64,000 nt of DNA from Phalacrocorax aristotelis (GCF_949628215.1 NC_134282.1:4013001-4077000), one strand, 5' to 3'. Shown: positions 49,226 through 61,100, counted from the first letter of the stretch. Notes: generated by a model from the letters alone, not told the origin. Numbers and translations: made by a program.

Positions 49226-49979
49226 ATGCGGGAGGGGAGCGCGGGCGGCCGCGGAGCGGAGAACCGGACGGGCACCGAGCCCCCGCTGCACCTTTTCCCC
49301 GTACCCGTCCTCACCGGCATCACCGTCGCCTGTGTCCTCCTCTTCGTCATCGGGATTATCGGCAACCTCATGACCATGCTGGTGGTGTCGCGGTTCCGGG
49401 ACATGAGGACCACCACCAACTTCTACCTGTCCAGCATGGCTTTCTCCGACCTGCTCATCTTCCTCTGCATGCCCCTGGACCTCTTCCGCCTCTGGCAGTA
49501 CCGGCCCTGGAACTTCGGAGACCTCCTCTGCAAGCTCTTCCAGTTCGTCAGCGAGAGCTGCACCTACTCCACCATCCTCAACATCACCGCGCTCAGCGTG
49601 GAGCGATACGTCGCCATCTGTTTCCCCCTCCGAGCTAAAGTGATCATCACCAAGGGGAAGGTCAAGCTGGTCATCCTCTTCCTCTGGGCCATCTCCTTCC
49701 TTAGCGCTGGACCCATCTTCGTCTTGGTGGGGGTCGAGCACGAGAACGGCACGAACCCCCTGAGCACCAACGAGTGCCGGGCCACCGAGTACGCCATCCG
49801 CTCGGGGCTGCTCACCATCATGGTCTGGACCTCCAGCATCTTCTTCTTCCTGCCCGTGTTCTGCCTGACCGTGCTGTACAGCCTCATCGGGAGGAAGCTC
49901 TGGAGGAGAAAGAGAAAGAACATCGGTCCGAACGCTGTTATCAGGGATAAGAACAACAAGCAAACTGTGAAAATGTTAG
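49226..49979 (+). CDS. GHSR: GHSR coding exon 1 (TM1-TM5 and most of loop 3)
   Basis: 754 nt, 251 codons plus one base. The donor is g|gtagga at 49980. The frame stays open into the intron to a stop at 50150-50152, adding 57 residues after Leu251; the mammalian truncated isoform GHSR1b arises by exactly this type of intron retention. An upstream ATG at 49204 opens an overlapping frame. Confidence 0.96.
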
Positions 49980-52900
49980 GTAGGACTCTCCTTGCTCTGT
50001 TTTTCCAAAGGATGTGTCTGCTTGTGTGCCTGTGTGTGTGTGTGAGAAAGACTGAGCGAGCTCTGGCAGTTCACTATGGTTGCTTCCAAAGGAAAGCATT
50101 TATTGAAAATGCTTCGTACAAAGGGCTACACCTCATGGTGTTCGTAGAATAACTCCTCTCTTTCCTTAGATTTATTTCTAACTGCTTGAGCTGGGGACTC
50201 TCACACAGTTAAACAAATATTAATAACAATCACCGACAAGGACAAATACTGCAGCTACAATTAGCTAGTGCCCTCGAGATTTTTCAAACGTTTTTGCTCT
50301 TCAGTTGTGGATACCGATGTTGTTTACAAAAAGATCGTTTATTTGATTTTTAAACACAACTAAGCCCTTCTCAAACCACAAAGTTGAGCTGCAGAATATT
50401 ATATGCACTTAGTTTTTAGTTTCACATGAAAAGACTGTCAAGGCTTTATCAAATGTGGGTTATTTACTAGGACAGCTGTGTGAGCTTACGAGAATCAGTC
50501 TGCATTTTTATACTAGCAAAACCCCAGCATGTGCTGAACAGGGATCGTTTTGTCTCCTTTGAGGTCTGTTATCCTGTAAATTCTCAGTGACTTTAAGCAA
50601 ACAGGAGTGAGACGATAGACACTGTCATTCCCAGCTTCATCCATTTACATCGCTGGATGATTTAAACAACGGTTATTGTGGGAAACACGATTTTTAACAC
50701 ACTAAGTGAACGCATGTGGTGGGAGGTTGATGCACAAAATCAAAAAGTTGTTCTGCAGTTTAGCATCTGAAAGCTGCAGCATCCTGCTGCTGCTGCTGCT
50801 GCGTTCGAGCAAAAAGTCCTCCGCAGTGCAAGTCATCCCGTGGCTTTCAGTGGGGATGAGGTGCTTTGCATGGAGAAGGTTTCACGGGCGGCGGCTCTGC
50901 TGTGCTCGTTTCAGCTAGGTCGGAGCGATGGGCTAAGGGCAAGGCAAAGAGGCGGCTGGGCATCCTAAGTACCTTAGCTCCTAAGTGGGAGCCTGGCTGG
51001 GTTTTTTTGTTCATGTCCTGCTGTATTCCTATGCAACAGCAGGAAGACTAATAAAACCCGCGTCAGTCTTTGTGCACTTTCAGCTATGTTCTATGATCAA
51101 TAAAATTACTTCAGTCTGGTAAGCGTGATCTTGGAAGTACTTCATCATTTACACTTCTAGAGTTTCAGGATTATGAATATCTACGTACAATAAGTGAATT
51201 GCTAGCTTGTATTACTACCACGTTTATATTTCTGTGTACTTCACCATAAAGAATTTTGAAATAATAGCGGTTTATTTCTGCCCTGGAGTATAGCTGCAAA
51301 ACACTACAATATGTCAGACGCCTTTTTTTTTCTTTCCTTTTACAAAGTCTGAGAACAGCAGGACAGTGGCAAGGCTGTCCTCTGACAGCGAGCCAATATT
51401 CTCTACACGATAACAGTCTGACGGAAGGAAAAGAACTTAGTAAGGGCTCAGTACCAGCAGATGCTCACTGCAGGCTGCTCTCACTGGTTTTAATGTTCCA
51501 CTTAAAATTTAGAAGGCACTTTATAAGACTTCAGCTGGTCACGGAAGAGCAGGTAAATGGGATTAGCGTCAACACTTCTTTTAAATTGTAGAGAAAGGTT
51601 ATGCTTCTCGGTCGGTCATTAAACACCTAAATGTATAGCCTGACTTGCAGAGGAGCTATCGTACCCCGCTCCTACTGAAATCAAAGTGATTCTGCATGCG
51701 CGAAGATCAAACCGGCGGAAGCTTGGCTAGGGATACGCACGCCCACATGTGAAAACACTGACTGTGCTTAAAATTCTGCTTGTAATGACCATTGCGGTAA
51801 CATTCATTACACGGATTAAACTCCAGAGCACACTTGTGAGCTAGGGAGGCGTTCTCTGAATTTTGCAGGTGAAGATATTGTGGAAAAAGTGGAAGTGGTT
51901 GGCTCAGGAAGATGCAGGGCTGGGAGACAGATACTCTGGATTTCAGCTCTGTGCTTTAGAGCCCACCATAAGTCCTGCATAAGTAGCCATGTAAAGTTGG
52001 GAGCGCTTGTTGAGAAAGTTTCTGGGGGAAGGTGCCGACAGCCATCCCTCTTAGCTCTTTGAGTTTTGTCTCTCCTGTGACTTGACACGAGCAAGCAGGA
52101 TTGCTAACACAAGAGAACAGGTTAACTGGTAAAAAAAAGCTTGAGAATGTAAAAAAACCTTGCTCGGGTTTTCTCTGGTATATTAATAGATACACTCAAA
52201 GCAATAGGAAAAATAAAGGTCAACGGCACACAGGGAAAGAACAGAAAATCACAGAATCACATGTTGGAAGGGACCCTTTCTCTAGGATGGAAATTCAAAT
52301 GGGCCCGTGTTCAAAGACACCCACATTCCTATTACCCTACATATGTTGTATTTACATAAAAAGGCAGCCATAGTGATAGTGTAGTATTACAGATATACTG
52401 TGTAGCTACAACTATGCAGTTATATATTCGGTTTTACTATTCTTGGAGTAACTCATGTTCTAAAAAACGGCCAAACCGGAAGGGCGCACCACTCTTCTGT
52501 TCTTACCTTGACGTAGGTGTTCTGCAAGTCCGGGTTCTGGTGCTTCGTTTTATTTTTGGGCCTTTGCCTCATAAAATTTTGCTTCCCAGTGATTACATTC
52601 TTCATTATAACACAGCGTTGAGTCCATCAGGTTATATATGATTTGCTTTCGTTCACCACTGCAGATCATACATTGTTATACTTTTTTGGTCACCGTTCTG
52701 ATTCTTAACTCTGTTTTTATGAAAATGTGTGTTTTACAGTTCGGAAGTACGCTGCCTCTGATTAGCCGTGCAGTATACGGGCAGCCTGTTTCGGTATGAC
52801 CGATGTGTATTAAGCATTGCAAATTTTTACTCCCAGAGAATGTACTGAGAGACACAAACCTGAAAAGTTACGGGATGCGTTTTCACATTTTGTGATTAAT

Positions 52901-53298
52901 TTGTTAAAGAAATAGAATTTTAAAATAGAATCTTAATCACCCCTACTCCAATACTCATACTTAACACAATTTCTTCTGCTGTTTTTATTTTAGTTGTGGT
53001 GGTATTTGCTTTCATACTCTGCTGGTTGCCTTTTCACGTAGGACGATATTTATTCTCCAAATCCTTTGAAGCTGGCTCCCTGGAGATAGCGGTGATCAGC
53101 CAGTACTGCAACTTGGTGTCCTTTGTCCTCTTCTACCTTAGCGCAGCCATCAACCCCATCCTCTACAACATCATGTCGAAGAAGTACCGAGTCGCCGCTT
53201 GCCGCCTGTTTGGGCTCAAACCCCTTCCAAGGAAAAGACTCTCCAGCACGAAGCAAGAAAGTTCGCGGGTTTGGACAGAACCGAGCGTTATCACATGA
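49226..53298 (+). CDS. GHSR: Growth hormone secretagogue receptor (ghrelin receptor), complete coding region in two exons
   Basis: The join is 49226-49979 and 52994-53298: 1059 nt, 352 residues plus TGA. It is a class A GPCR (Gq-coupled, high constitutive activity in mammals) for acyl-ghrelin in pituitary and hypothalamus. Visible: N-glycosylation site NRT at 13-15; TM1 with GNLMTML (46-52); Cys102-Cys184 disulfide pair; ERY at 126-128 ending TM3; Glu110 (human Glu124, needed for agonist binding); CWLPFH at 261-266 in TM6 with Phe265 (human Phe279); NPILY at 305-309 in TM7; and the C-tail ending EPSVIT. The single intron after TM5/loop 3 is in the conserved place (phase 1). The start is chosen because MREGSA matches the avian N-terminus, with A at -3. 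Shorter than human (366), all in the N-terminus. Identity is very secure. Confidence 0.97.
51840..51960 (-). repeat. Possible MIR-type SINE relic
   Basis: The + strand blocks aattttgcaggtgaagatat, ggaaaaagtggaagtggttgg and gcagggctgggagacagata resemble the reverse complement of MIR (cattttacagatgaggaaac..aggttaagtgacttgcc..gcagagctgggattcgaac). Weak, assigned by eye. Confidence 0.3.
52237..52285 (-). repeat. CR1 3'-end scrap
   Basis: aaaatcacagaatcacatgt followed by tggaagggacc resembles the tail and first bases of a CR1 3' UTR (aatcacagaat..ggttggaagggacc). Only about 50 bp is recognisable. Confidence 0.45.
52994..53298 (+). CDS. GHSR: GHSR coding exon 2 (TM6, TM7, C-tail)
   Basis: 305 nt, acceptor gtttttattttag at 52993, stop TGA at 53296-53298. 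Encodes residues 252-352: VVFAFILCWLPFHVGRYLF (TM6), QYCNLVSFVLFYLSAAINPI (TM7) and a basic C-tail (LKPLPRKRLSSTKQ). A second in-frame AG exactly 48 nt inside (53040-53041) could serve as an alternative acceptor. The split codon gives Val252 where human and chicken have Ala. Confidence 0.97.
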
Positions 53299-53910
53299 CA
53301 AGCTGTTTCCAGCGCCGGAGCATCGCTTACCACCAGTATTTCCCAGAAAGCCATAAGAGAAGGAGGCCGAGAAACACAAATCACCTTAAAGCTCTTCTTT
53401 TGTCATCATCTGGATTTGCTGGAAGATGTAATGGTGTAGGCAGTTAAAGATTTAAAAAAAAAACCACCCCAAAATCCACTAAACTTTGAGACTAAAAGGA
53501 GGCGCATGGTCATGGAATTTGGCAACACTCAAGTATTATCCTGCTGCTGCTTTTGCCCCTATTTTTTAGTGCTGACTTTAGCAGGAGAGCCAGGCTTTAC
53601 CATTCTTAACAGGCAAACGTAGCCCAGGTTGCTTGAGAGTTTGTGCGACTTCAGCAGCAGCTAATTCGAGCGGGATTTTTCCAGAGTTCACTTAGGTTTG
53701 CCAGCATACAACTAGGCCCCAGCGAGAGGAGATGGAAATGCCTTTTGCAAGTAGTAAACACGGAATTTGATACACTTTTCATAATCGTAATTTTTAAATA
53801 AACTAACATTTTTCTCTGAACGAGGAAAATGATTTCTTAAAAAAGAAAACAGAAGTAAAATGGATCATTTGTAAACATGCTAAAAATAAATTACCTTCAT
53901 GTCCTGTCCT
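53299..53910 (+). other. GHSR: GHSR 3' UTR (probable)
   Basis: Non-coding and AT-rich. Candidate polyadenylation signals AATAAA lie at 53797-53802 and 53885-53890. Length and end are inferred. Confidence 0.5.
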
Positions 53911-56900
53911 AGTAGAAAGGAAATTTAAAAAAAAAAACAACACCTTCACAGAAGTGGCTTAGAACATGACTGTACTGAAATATTTTTTTAAAATATATAT
54001 CAGTGGGACAAGGACAGTGCTGACTTCAGGACTGCAGTGATGCTATAAAAATACAGAATGCAATCTCCCACCAAAGTCATATTTTTTTTTTTTTCTACCA
54101 GCTAAATCATCTGTGCTTGTTCTGTTCAGCTTGACTGTGAACGCCTCGATGTGTTTGAACTTGGAAGCTTTGGGTTGTTTCGCTATTTGTAACGAGTCTG
54201 TGGGTACCTGTCCCTATGCCGCGCACCGCCGTGCCCCTAAGCCTGCGAAGGGCGGGCCTCCTGCCGATAAAAGCCACTTGTTTCTGCTTCAAGCATACCA
54301 GCCGGTGGCCCGCCCCACGGCCCCCCTAGCGCCCGGGGTGCAGTTCAACCTGTTTGCTGCAGTATTAAATGGAGAACAGGTTTTTTTCTAATGAACGTGA
54401 CCTGAAAAACTAATAGAAAAATCTGCGTCAAAAGACACAGGCAGAGGCATTCTCATACTTGATCCATAAAAATCTTAAATCCAATTGATTTTTATAACTC
54501 AAGCGTGCCATTAGAAGGCAAACCAGAAAACTTCCCATCCTTTATGCTAATAAGTCTTATATTGCATCTACCGTCACACCAACACGTAGATTTTTGTGGC
54601 ACAGCTGACAGAGCCTCGCAGCATGCATGTGCAATAGCAGCTTTCTATTTATTTTGTTCAAATATTTATGACCAGCTGGTCCACAACCGATTCTCCATAA
54701 TGAATTGCCTGTTAGCAAAAGTCCTACCGCCTTCAAACCCCTGCTAACGCTGACGGGCCCCTTCCCGCCGGTTACGCCTTTAGCTGGCGGTGCTGCCCAG
54801 GTGGAACGAGAAACAGAATTTGGCCTCTTCTGTATATACTGTGTGTTTTATATCATCCAGCGCTTTGCTCGGGCCAGGGGGCTGGTTGCTGCTCCTCGGT
54901 GTGGCACCTGAGCCTGCCTTGCTCCCCGCTCCGGCACTCGCAGCGAGCACAGGTTTGATGTACGGAAACCTATAAACTAAGGGACAAAGGAGCAGCAGCG
55001 CTATGGGATCATCTCCCCGTTCGTCTCTAACCACATCCGCCGCGTTACTCGTTCTGCGCTCTCGCTCGTTGCCGACTGACGGACAGATCTGATGGCAGAT
55101 GTCATGCAACTCAGGGAAACAAGCAATTTGGGAATCTTGTAAAGATTGTGAAGACGTGAGCTCACTAATAACCTGTCTGTGTAAATGAACCCATCACACG
55201 CCTAGCGTCACGTAAGTGTTTCAAATCTCAGCTGTGTCTGTGGTATTAAATGTGAACAGAAAAAGAAATAAAGTGATGAGACCCTTTATAACCTTACCGG
55301 GTCGGTGGTGGTGGAGGATCTGGTGCGATTGCACGCCGGCTGGAGGAGTCTCCATCGGGTTCGCTCGGCGCTGCCACGCACCCCTCCTCGCCGCGCGGGA
55401 GCCGGGCCCGGCCCCGGGTGCCGCAGGCAGGGCAGGCACCCCTCGGCGGCGATGGCCTACGGGACCGGTACCAGGGTCGCCCCCGGCACGCGAGGCTTCA
55501 CAGGCTGGCTCCGTTCCCTGCGAGTAAAACCTGCGTCTCGGTGACAGGAAGCAATTCTGCGCGGCCAGAACGGTGCCACAGAGGCTTTTACCTAGATGAG
55601 GAGCTGCATCATGGGGTTTTAATTTTTTTCCCAAACCTGTATAACGAACCTGATTGGGCTACGGGTTCTTTGGGGGGAGGGGGGGGGCGTGTTTTCTTTT
55701 GTGTTTTAAAACCAGAATTACTGTAACATTAAAGCCCGTTAAAGCCCTGTGTAGACATTTAACTTCTGCATATAAACTATAAACATACAAATAATCTCAT
55801 TTAACCCAACATTTCATCAGGACAGTCTGCAAATTTTAACTATCCCAACGCTGTGAAATTGCCACAGCTTTGTGTCTAGAACAGAGGTTAAGCCATTTAA
55901 TCTGGGGTTGCAAAGGTCAGAAAGAAGGGGACCGGCTGCTCGTTGCGAGGGAGGGCAGGACTTCTTCCTTCCTTCTCACGTGAGAAACGGACTTGTTTCT
56001 GCAAGTCACCGAACATTTAGCCAAATCTAGCAAAATATATGGATTTTTATTAAAGAAGAGTAGCCACCTTGGTGGGAATCTTGCACAAGCAGGAAAATAT
56101 TTCAGATCTAGCAGGGAACATTCAAGTATTTAGCGCGCGCTGTAGCTGTCGCGCCTGCGGTTGGCACTACGCCATCCATCAGCTTTGCTTCCCTCAGTAC
56201 CAAAACTTTCCTATACAGAAATGCTAAAGTCAGTGGAGTCGCGCTGGCATGCGCTGCCTCCAGATGGTGAACGGGGTCTGCTGCTCCAAACAGGTCCCAG
56301 TGCACAATGGATGGCTTTTATATGGAAAATGAGGGAGGGAAAAAATAATCACCTGGATAACCTTCATTTTTGCATCATAAAATCAACCGTTGTCAAATGC
56401 CTCCGGAAAGCTGTACGCCTCCCCAGCAGCACTGATGGATGAACACGGCACTGCTTGCCCCCAGGGTTGTTGCCTGAGTTGTCAGAAATAATTTCATCAG
56501 GGGAAAAAAAGTGCAATCAAGATTTCAATAGCATTTTTTAAAATGTTTTTTTACTAAGTCAGTCCAAGATAGGCAGCATGAATACGTCTCAGGTGCACAG
56601 GGCAAGGTTCCTCCTGCCTTGCCTCTGCCGGGTTTTACACAGGCAGAGCGGCCGCTGCAGGCGGAGGGCAGAGGCGACCGGCCCGCGTTGGCAGAAGCAA
56701 TGCTGGCGCTGGTTTAAGCCCCTATCTCACCTGCCGCAGCCGCTCGGTGCCCGCGGCGGATGGCTGCGCTGGCAAACGCTTCCCAGCAGAGACAAAGCAT
56801 TTCTCCTCTGTTTCCCAGGGCATTTCTGCAGTACCTCATGTTCCTGGCATCGTCTCCCCAAAGCCTTCCCTATCTGAAAGAGAGCGGGTGTCTCCCCCAT

Positions 56901-57558
56901 CCCATTTTGGGTCTGGACATGGCCTTTGGGATGTTTTACATGCAGGGAAGACAAGAGTCCTTGCAGGCACTGGGCTGTTCATTAAACGTGGTGGACAGAG
57001 TAGCTCTGCAGGAAGATTTCTTTCAGGCTGCATTTCTGGAAACCCTTCCCTGTAGGAACAAACTTTGCCAGTTTTGTGTGGAAAAAAACATATAGGGGCT
57101 TTATGACTCAAAATCTAGCTGAGCTCTCACTGACCTGTATGTGAGCAGCCCGTATAGGAAATAACTGGATGTTTGTTCATTAAACAGTTCAAGTTTTAAA
57201 AGCTTTTCAAACTCTGCATTTTCTATCACAGCTTCCCAAATAAAAAGGACCAGTTTGGCTGCATTTTATTTCTTGGCAACATGTTAAATTTGCGATGAAA
57301 TAGGTCAAAAGCACTTTACCAGAAAGCTTCATTCATTTTAGAAAAGTACCTTTGATGGAGGCGTGCTCAGGCAGAAAATCATGTCCTATTGTATTTCTTG
57401 CCAAAAATAAAATATACTGGAAAAATAGCACTTACACATAAAATTTTGAGTTATAGATATTCAGCATTTATGTAAGTTTGTCTCAAATGACATTTGCATA
57501 AGCTGTATTTAAAGCAGCGGCCATTAGATACCTAAATACCCAGGAGAACCTCCTGTCC
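53911..57558. other. Intergenic DNA downstream of GHSR
   Basis: No supported gene. CpG-rich patches at 54210-54345 and 55300-55560 stand out from AT-rich surroundings; the latter has dense CpG (for example tcgccgcgcgggagccgggc) but only short, unrecognised open frames. A poly-T run lies at about 54081-54096 and a poly-G run at 55674-55687. Confidence 0.55.
55300..55560. promoter_or_regulatory. Orphan CpG-rich patch
   Basis: About 260 bp with many CpG dinucleotides, 2 kb downstream of the GHSR stop codon. It may be an unannotated promoter, an enhancer or merely GC-rich unique DNA. No TATA box, initiator or coding frame can be defended. Confidence 0.4.
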
Positions 57559-58112
57559 ATCATAGAATCGTAGAATCATTAAGGTTGGAAAAGACCTCTG
57601 GGATCGTCAGGTCCAAACCCCAACCCAACACCCCCAGGCCTCCTAAACGTTGCCCTGAAGTGCTGCATCTACATGTGTTTTGAACCCCCCCCCCCAGGGA
57701 TGGGGACTCCCCCACCTCCCTGGGCAGCCTGTGCCAGTGCTTGACAACCCTTTCAGTGAAGAAATTCTTCCTAATATCCAACCTAAACCTCCCCTGACGC
57801 AGCTTGAGGCCATTCCCTCTCGTCCTGTCACTGGTGACCTGGGAGCAGAGACCAGCCCCCCCCTCACTCCAGCCCCTCTCAGGCAGCTGCAGAGAGCGAG
57901 AAGGGCTCCCCTCAGCCCCCTCTTCTCCAGGCTAAACCCCCCCAGCCCCCCCAGCCGCCCCCCAGCACACTTGTGCTCCAGACCCTGCCCCAGCCCCGCT
58001 GCCCTTCTCTGGACACGCTCCAGCCCCTCCAGGCCCTTCTTGTCCCGAGGGGCCCAAACCTGAGCCCAGCACTCGAGGTGGGGCCTCCCCAGTGCCGAGC
58101 ACGGGGGCACAA
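57559..58112 (-). mobile_element. CR1 LINE, 3' fragment
   Basis: The + strand opens catagaatcgtagaatcatt, then aaggttggaaaagacctctg, and continues through the full CR1 3' UTR to gaggtggggcctccccagtg, ending near ccgagcacgggggcac. It is about 550 bp and very close in sequence to the copy at 1866, as expected for a related subfamily. Confidence 0.93.
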
Positions 58113-61100
58113 CGCTGCAGCCGCCTCCCTCGGCGTCTGCTGATGGGTGAGGGCGAGGTGTTGGGAAGCGGGAGGGAGGGTGGCTGCTGATGCTGGTGGT
58201 CCCTTTGCAGGGCTCGAGGTGGCTGGTCCCACACCTCTGTCTGAGACACCCCTTTGCTCACTTGCCCTGATCAGCATGTTTTCTTACGGGGCTGTTCGCA
58301 GCTCCTCTGAGCCCGTCAATCCATGGTTTCTGATGGGCTTCCACACAGTTTGTATCAGTTGCAAAAACCCCGTGGCCTTGAGGAGGTAAATTCTGGCGTA
58401 AGAAGTAAATTCCGTACAAAAAATTCTACCTAACTCCTCATATCCCAGTGATGCCCGGCGGTGTTAATCTGCACGTACCCTGAACCGCCCTCCTCACTCC
58501 CCGGCTGGAAGCAAGGTGAGAAGATTTTACCCTCACAGCATTTTATGAACAATATTAGCCTAATTTTACAAAAACGGAATTAAAGCACTTGGCATTTTAA
58601 CCCTTGGCTCAGACCACGCTCTCTGAGCGCGATGGGGTGCGGGTGCGATCGCCCACCTCTGGGCGGGGATCCTTGGGCTGAGGGCTCGTGCTGGCAGCTC
58701 TGAGCATCGTTTCCATTTCTAAGCTGTGCTGCTGGCCCAGGGCGCTCGGCACAGTCGCCCGAGATAAGTGTTATATGGGAAACAAGTAACCTCTGGCTGA
58801 CTCTGCAGCCTCCGGAGAGCTCAGCCAACGCGAGCCTGGGCAAGGAAGCACAGGCTATGCTGCCAAAGCCCTGCTGCGGCATCCCGACCGTTAATAACAA
58901 CCAGTGAACACGTACCAGGGGCCGAGGCAACACCTACACCCGCAGCGGGATTTGTATCTGCACGCCAACTCTTACACCCAGCCCTGAGCCTCTGCACACG
59001 CAGGAGCTTCCCGGAAAACTCTCCGGAGGATCCGGACGGGCGTACACCCAGCAGATGCAGTTGCAGGAGTTGGCATGTTCTGGAAACTCCCGGCGTGATT
59101 TACACTCTTTTACACTCTTTGCTGGCAGGCACATTTAGCTGGCGTTACACACTGCCCAGCTGTAACACAAGCAGTGCCTGAAGGAGCTGGGAGCTCACGG
59201 GACGTTAACGTGAAGTCTCTGGGTTCATTTCGGCAGGTCCATCATCCACGTAGGGCAGGGGTACCTCCCCCCCCCCAGCCATCTCCACCCCGCCGTGCAT
59301 CCCCACCTGACGGACCGCAGCAGACTCCTCCCCAGCACTGCACAAAGACCAGGAACTCCGCAAGAGCAAAATACTTTCCTCATGCAGACATGCTCGCCAA
59401 TAGCTTTTCACTCTGAAACATGATTTCTGGTGAGAGACAGGTAAAGCCTCCAGAGGTCTGGCTTTACATCCCATGTCCTCGGCCAGACTTCTGGCCAAAG
59501 CAGTTTGTTAGATGACGGAGTCCAGCTTTGCCAGGTCTATTGGATCATGACATCACAGTTTCAGTTTCCAGAAGCCCTGGGTGCTTCTGTTTAGGGAAAA
59601 AAACCCCAAATGTTAGATCACCATTTGTCTTCTCCCTCCAAATTGTGAATTATACTAGTACAGTGAAAGGATGAAGAAAAAGACAAATTTAATCCATCTA
59701 GTATTAACAAAGGTTTACAGGTTTCTGCAGTCACTTCTGCTTGCTGTTGAGCCTTAGTGTGGCTGTCATTCCAGCACACAATATATTACATTAGTGTTAT
59801 AAATCGTAATTAATAATTGTAATTAATCGTAAAAAGCTGGGCTTTTTACGGGCTTCCTCAGCACCCTTCCCAGCAGGAAGGTCCCCGTTCCCAGCCAAGC
59901 CCAGTGCTTGTGTGTTAATGCCTTTCTTGATCTGAGCTGTGGACTGGTGCATGCCATGACTTGTCAAATGAAAGCAAAATTCGGACCATCTCATCAACTC
60001 TATACTTGGAACAAAAAAAGCCCCAAAACCCAGCAAACCTCGACTTCCTCTCAGAGCTGCACATGGTGATGCAAGTGCCTCTGAGTCCTGAAAACGCATT
60101 GACTTGGCTTTGCTCAGTAAGGAAAGCTCAGCTCTGCAGCACAATTTTGGAGAGCCTCCGGACTCACTGGGCACACTTGCCCTTGCAGCGTTACCTGGAG
60201 CCTATCACTAACTCGTTACAAGGGCACTCCTGCGCTGCCGGCCTTGAGCAGGCTTGAGGAGCAAACGCGACGTAGGCAGAGGACTACGCGCGTTGTGCAG
60301 CGTCTCAGCAAAGCACCTGATGGGATGCAAGCAACCCCCAGCCTCTTTAGTCTTCCCTGTGTTTTGGGCAGTCATGGACAAGCACCTATGTCCTTCACCC
60401 ATGGGGTGGGCTCCAAACAGACATCAGTGGTGCCTGGACCCCAGGACAGCCCCACGCTAGGCGGGTGCTAACTCCTAAATCAGTATCTAAAGTGGGCTCT
60501 GCCCTGTTGCCAATTTACCGCCTTCTTGTTCTGTGCACAAATGCAGCCTTTTGAAAGCCTACAGGCCGCTTCTCTAGCTGCACTTGGAGATAAAACACGT
60601 GGCAATGAAGGCATTTTATTGCTCTCCATGCTTGCTTTGTTTCCCTCACTGGGAGTGAAATAAAGGTTTGGCAACATGTGCGAGTCCGTAAGATAAAATC
60701 GCTCACAGAAATAAAGTACCCCAACCTCAACTTCAGATGCTGATCTGAGGGCACAGGAGATGCTCTACCAGCATTTGGCCCCGTTTTGAATGTTGCTGGA
60801 TCGAAAGAGAAGAGCTTTTTCTTTTTTTTCTCCTGTTCTGATTGATTTCCACATGCGGAACCACATGAGAAGGAAAAGGCCTGGCGATTTCCGAGCCTTT
60901 ATTCACATTGTTCCCCTCTGCACAGCCTCCTTCCACAAACGACCCGGTGCTGCAAGTCATCCCTCGTTAGGGCAGGCAGGGAATCTGACAGCGTGAGCCC
61001 TTTCCGCAACGAGCCCGCAGCACGGCGAACTCCGAGGTGCAGAGATTTAAATCGCTTTAACACACTGATGTTGGAAAAGACAGCCAAAAACTTGTACTAC

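Larger units (their letters stand above)
47950..49990. promoter_or_regulatory. GHSR: GHSR CpG island
   Basis: Very GC-rich sequence with dense CpG covers the upstream minisatellite, the probable promoter and all of coding exon 1. The stretch 48970-49225 (ctccctccctcc runs, then ggggccggggccgggcggcg-type sequence) immediately precedes the start codon. No TATA box is evident. The transcription start cannot be placed. Confidence 0.75.
49980..52993 (+). other. GHSR: GHSR intron
   Basis: A 3.0-kb GT-AG intron. It contains a short tg-rich stretch at 50029-50042, five ctg repeats at about 50785-50801, a possible MIR relic at 51840-51960 and a CR1 tail scrap at 52237-52285. No other coding frame is supported. 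Confidence 0.9.

Noticed and set aside
47913-49419. Long minus-strand open frames (368 and 440 residues, Pro/His/Leu-rich) opposite the GHSR upstream region and exon 1
   Set aside because: They read the antisense of the G-rich minisatellite and CpG island, where stop codons are rare. The peptide is low-complexity and has no domain, so composition explains it.
48872-49963. Minus-strand 363-residue open frame opposite GHSR exon 1, rich in acidic residues
   Set aside because: It is the exact antisense of the conserved GHSR coding exon, whose codon bias depletes stops on the other strand. No homology is recognised.
57643-58277. Open frames of 109-155 residues on both strands
   Set aside because: They are the CR1 3' UTR of the copy at 57559-58112 and its flank. 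The same peptides recur at the CR1 copy at 1866.
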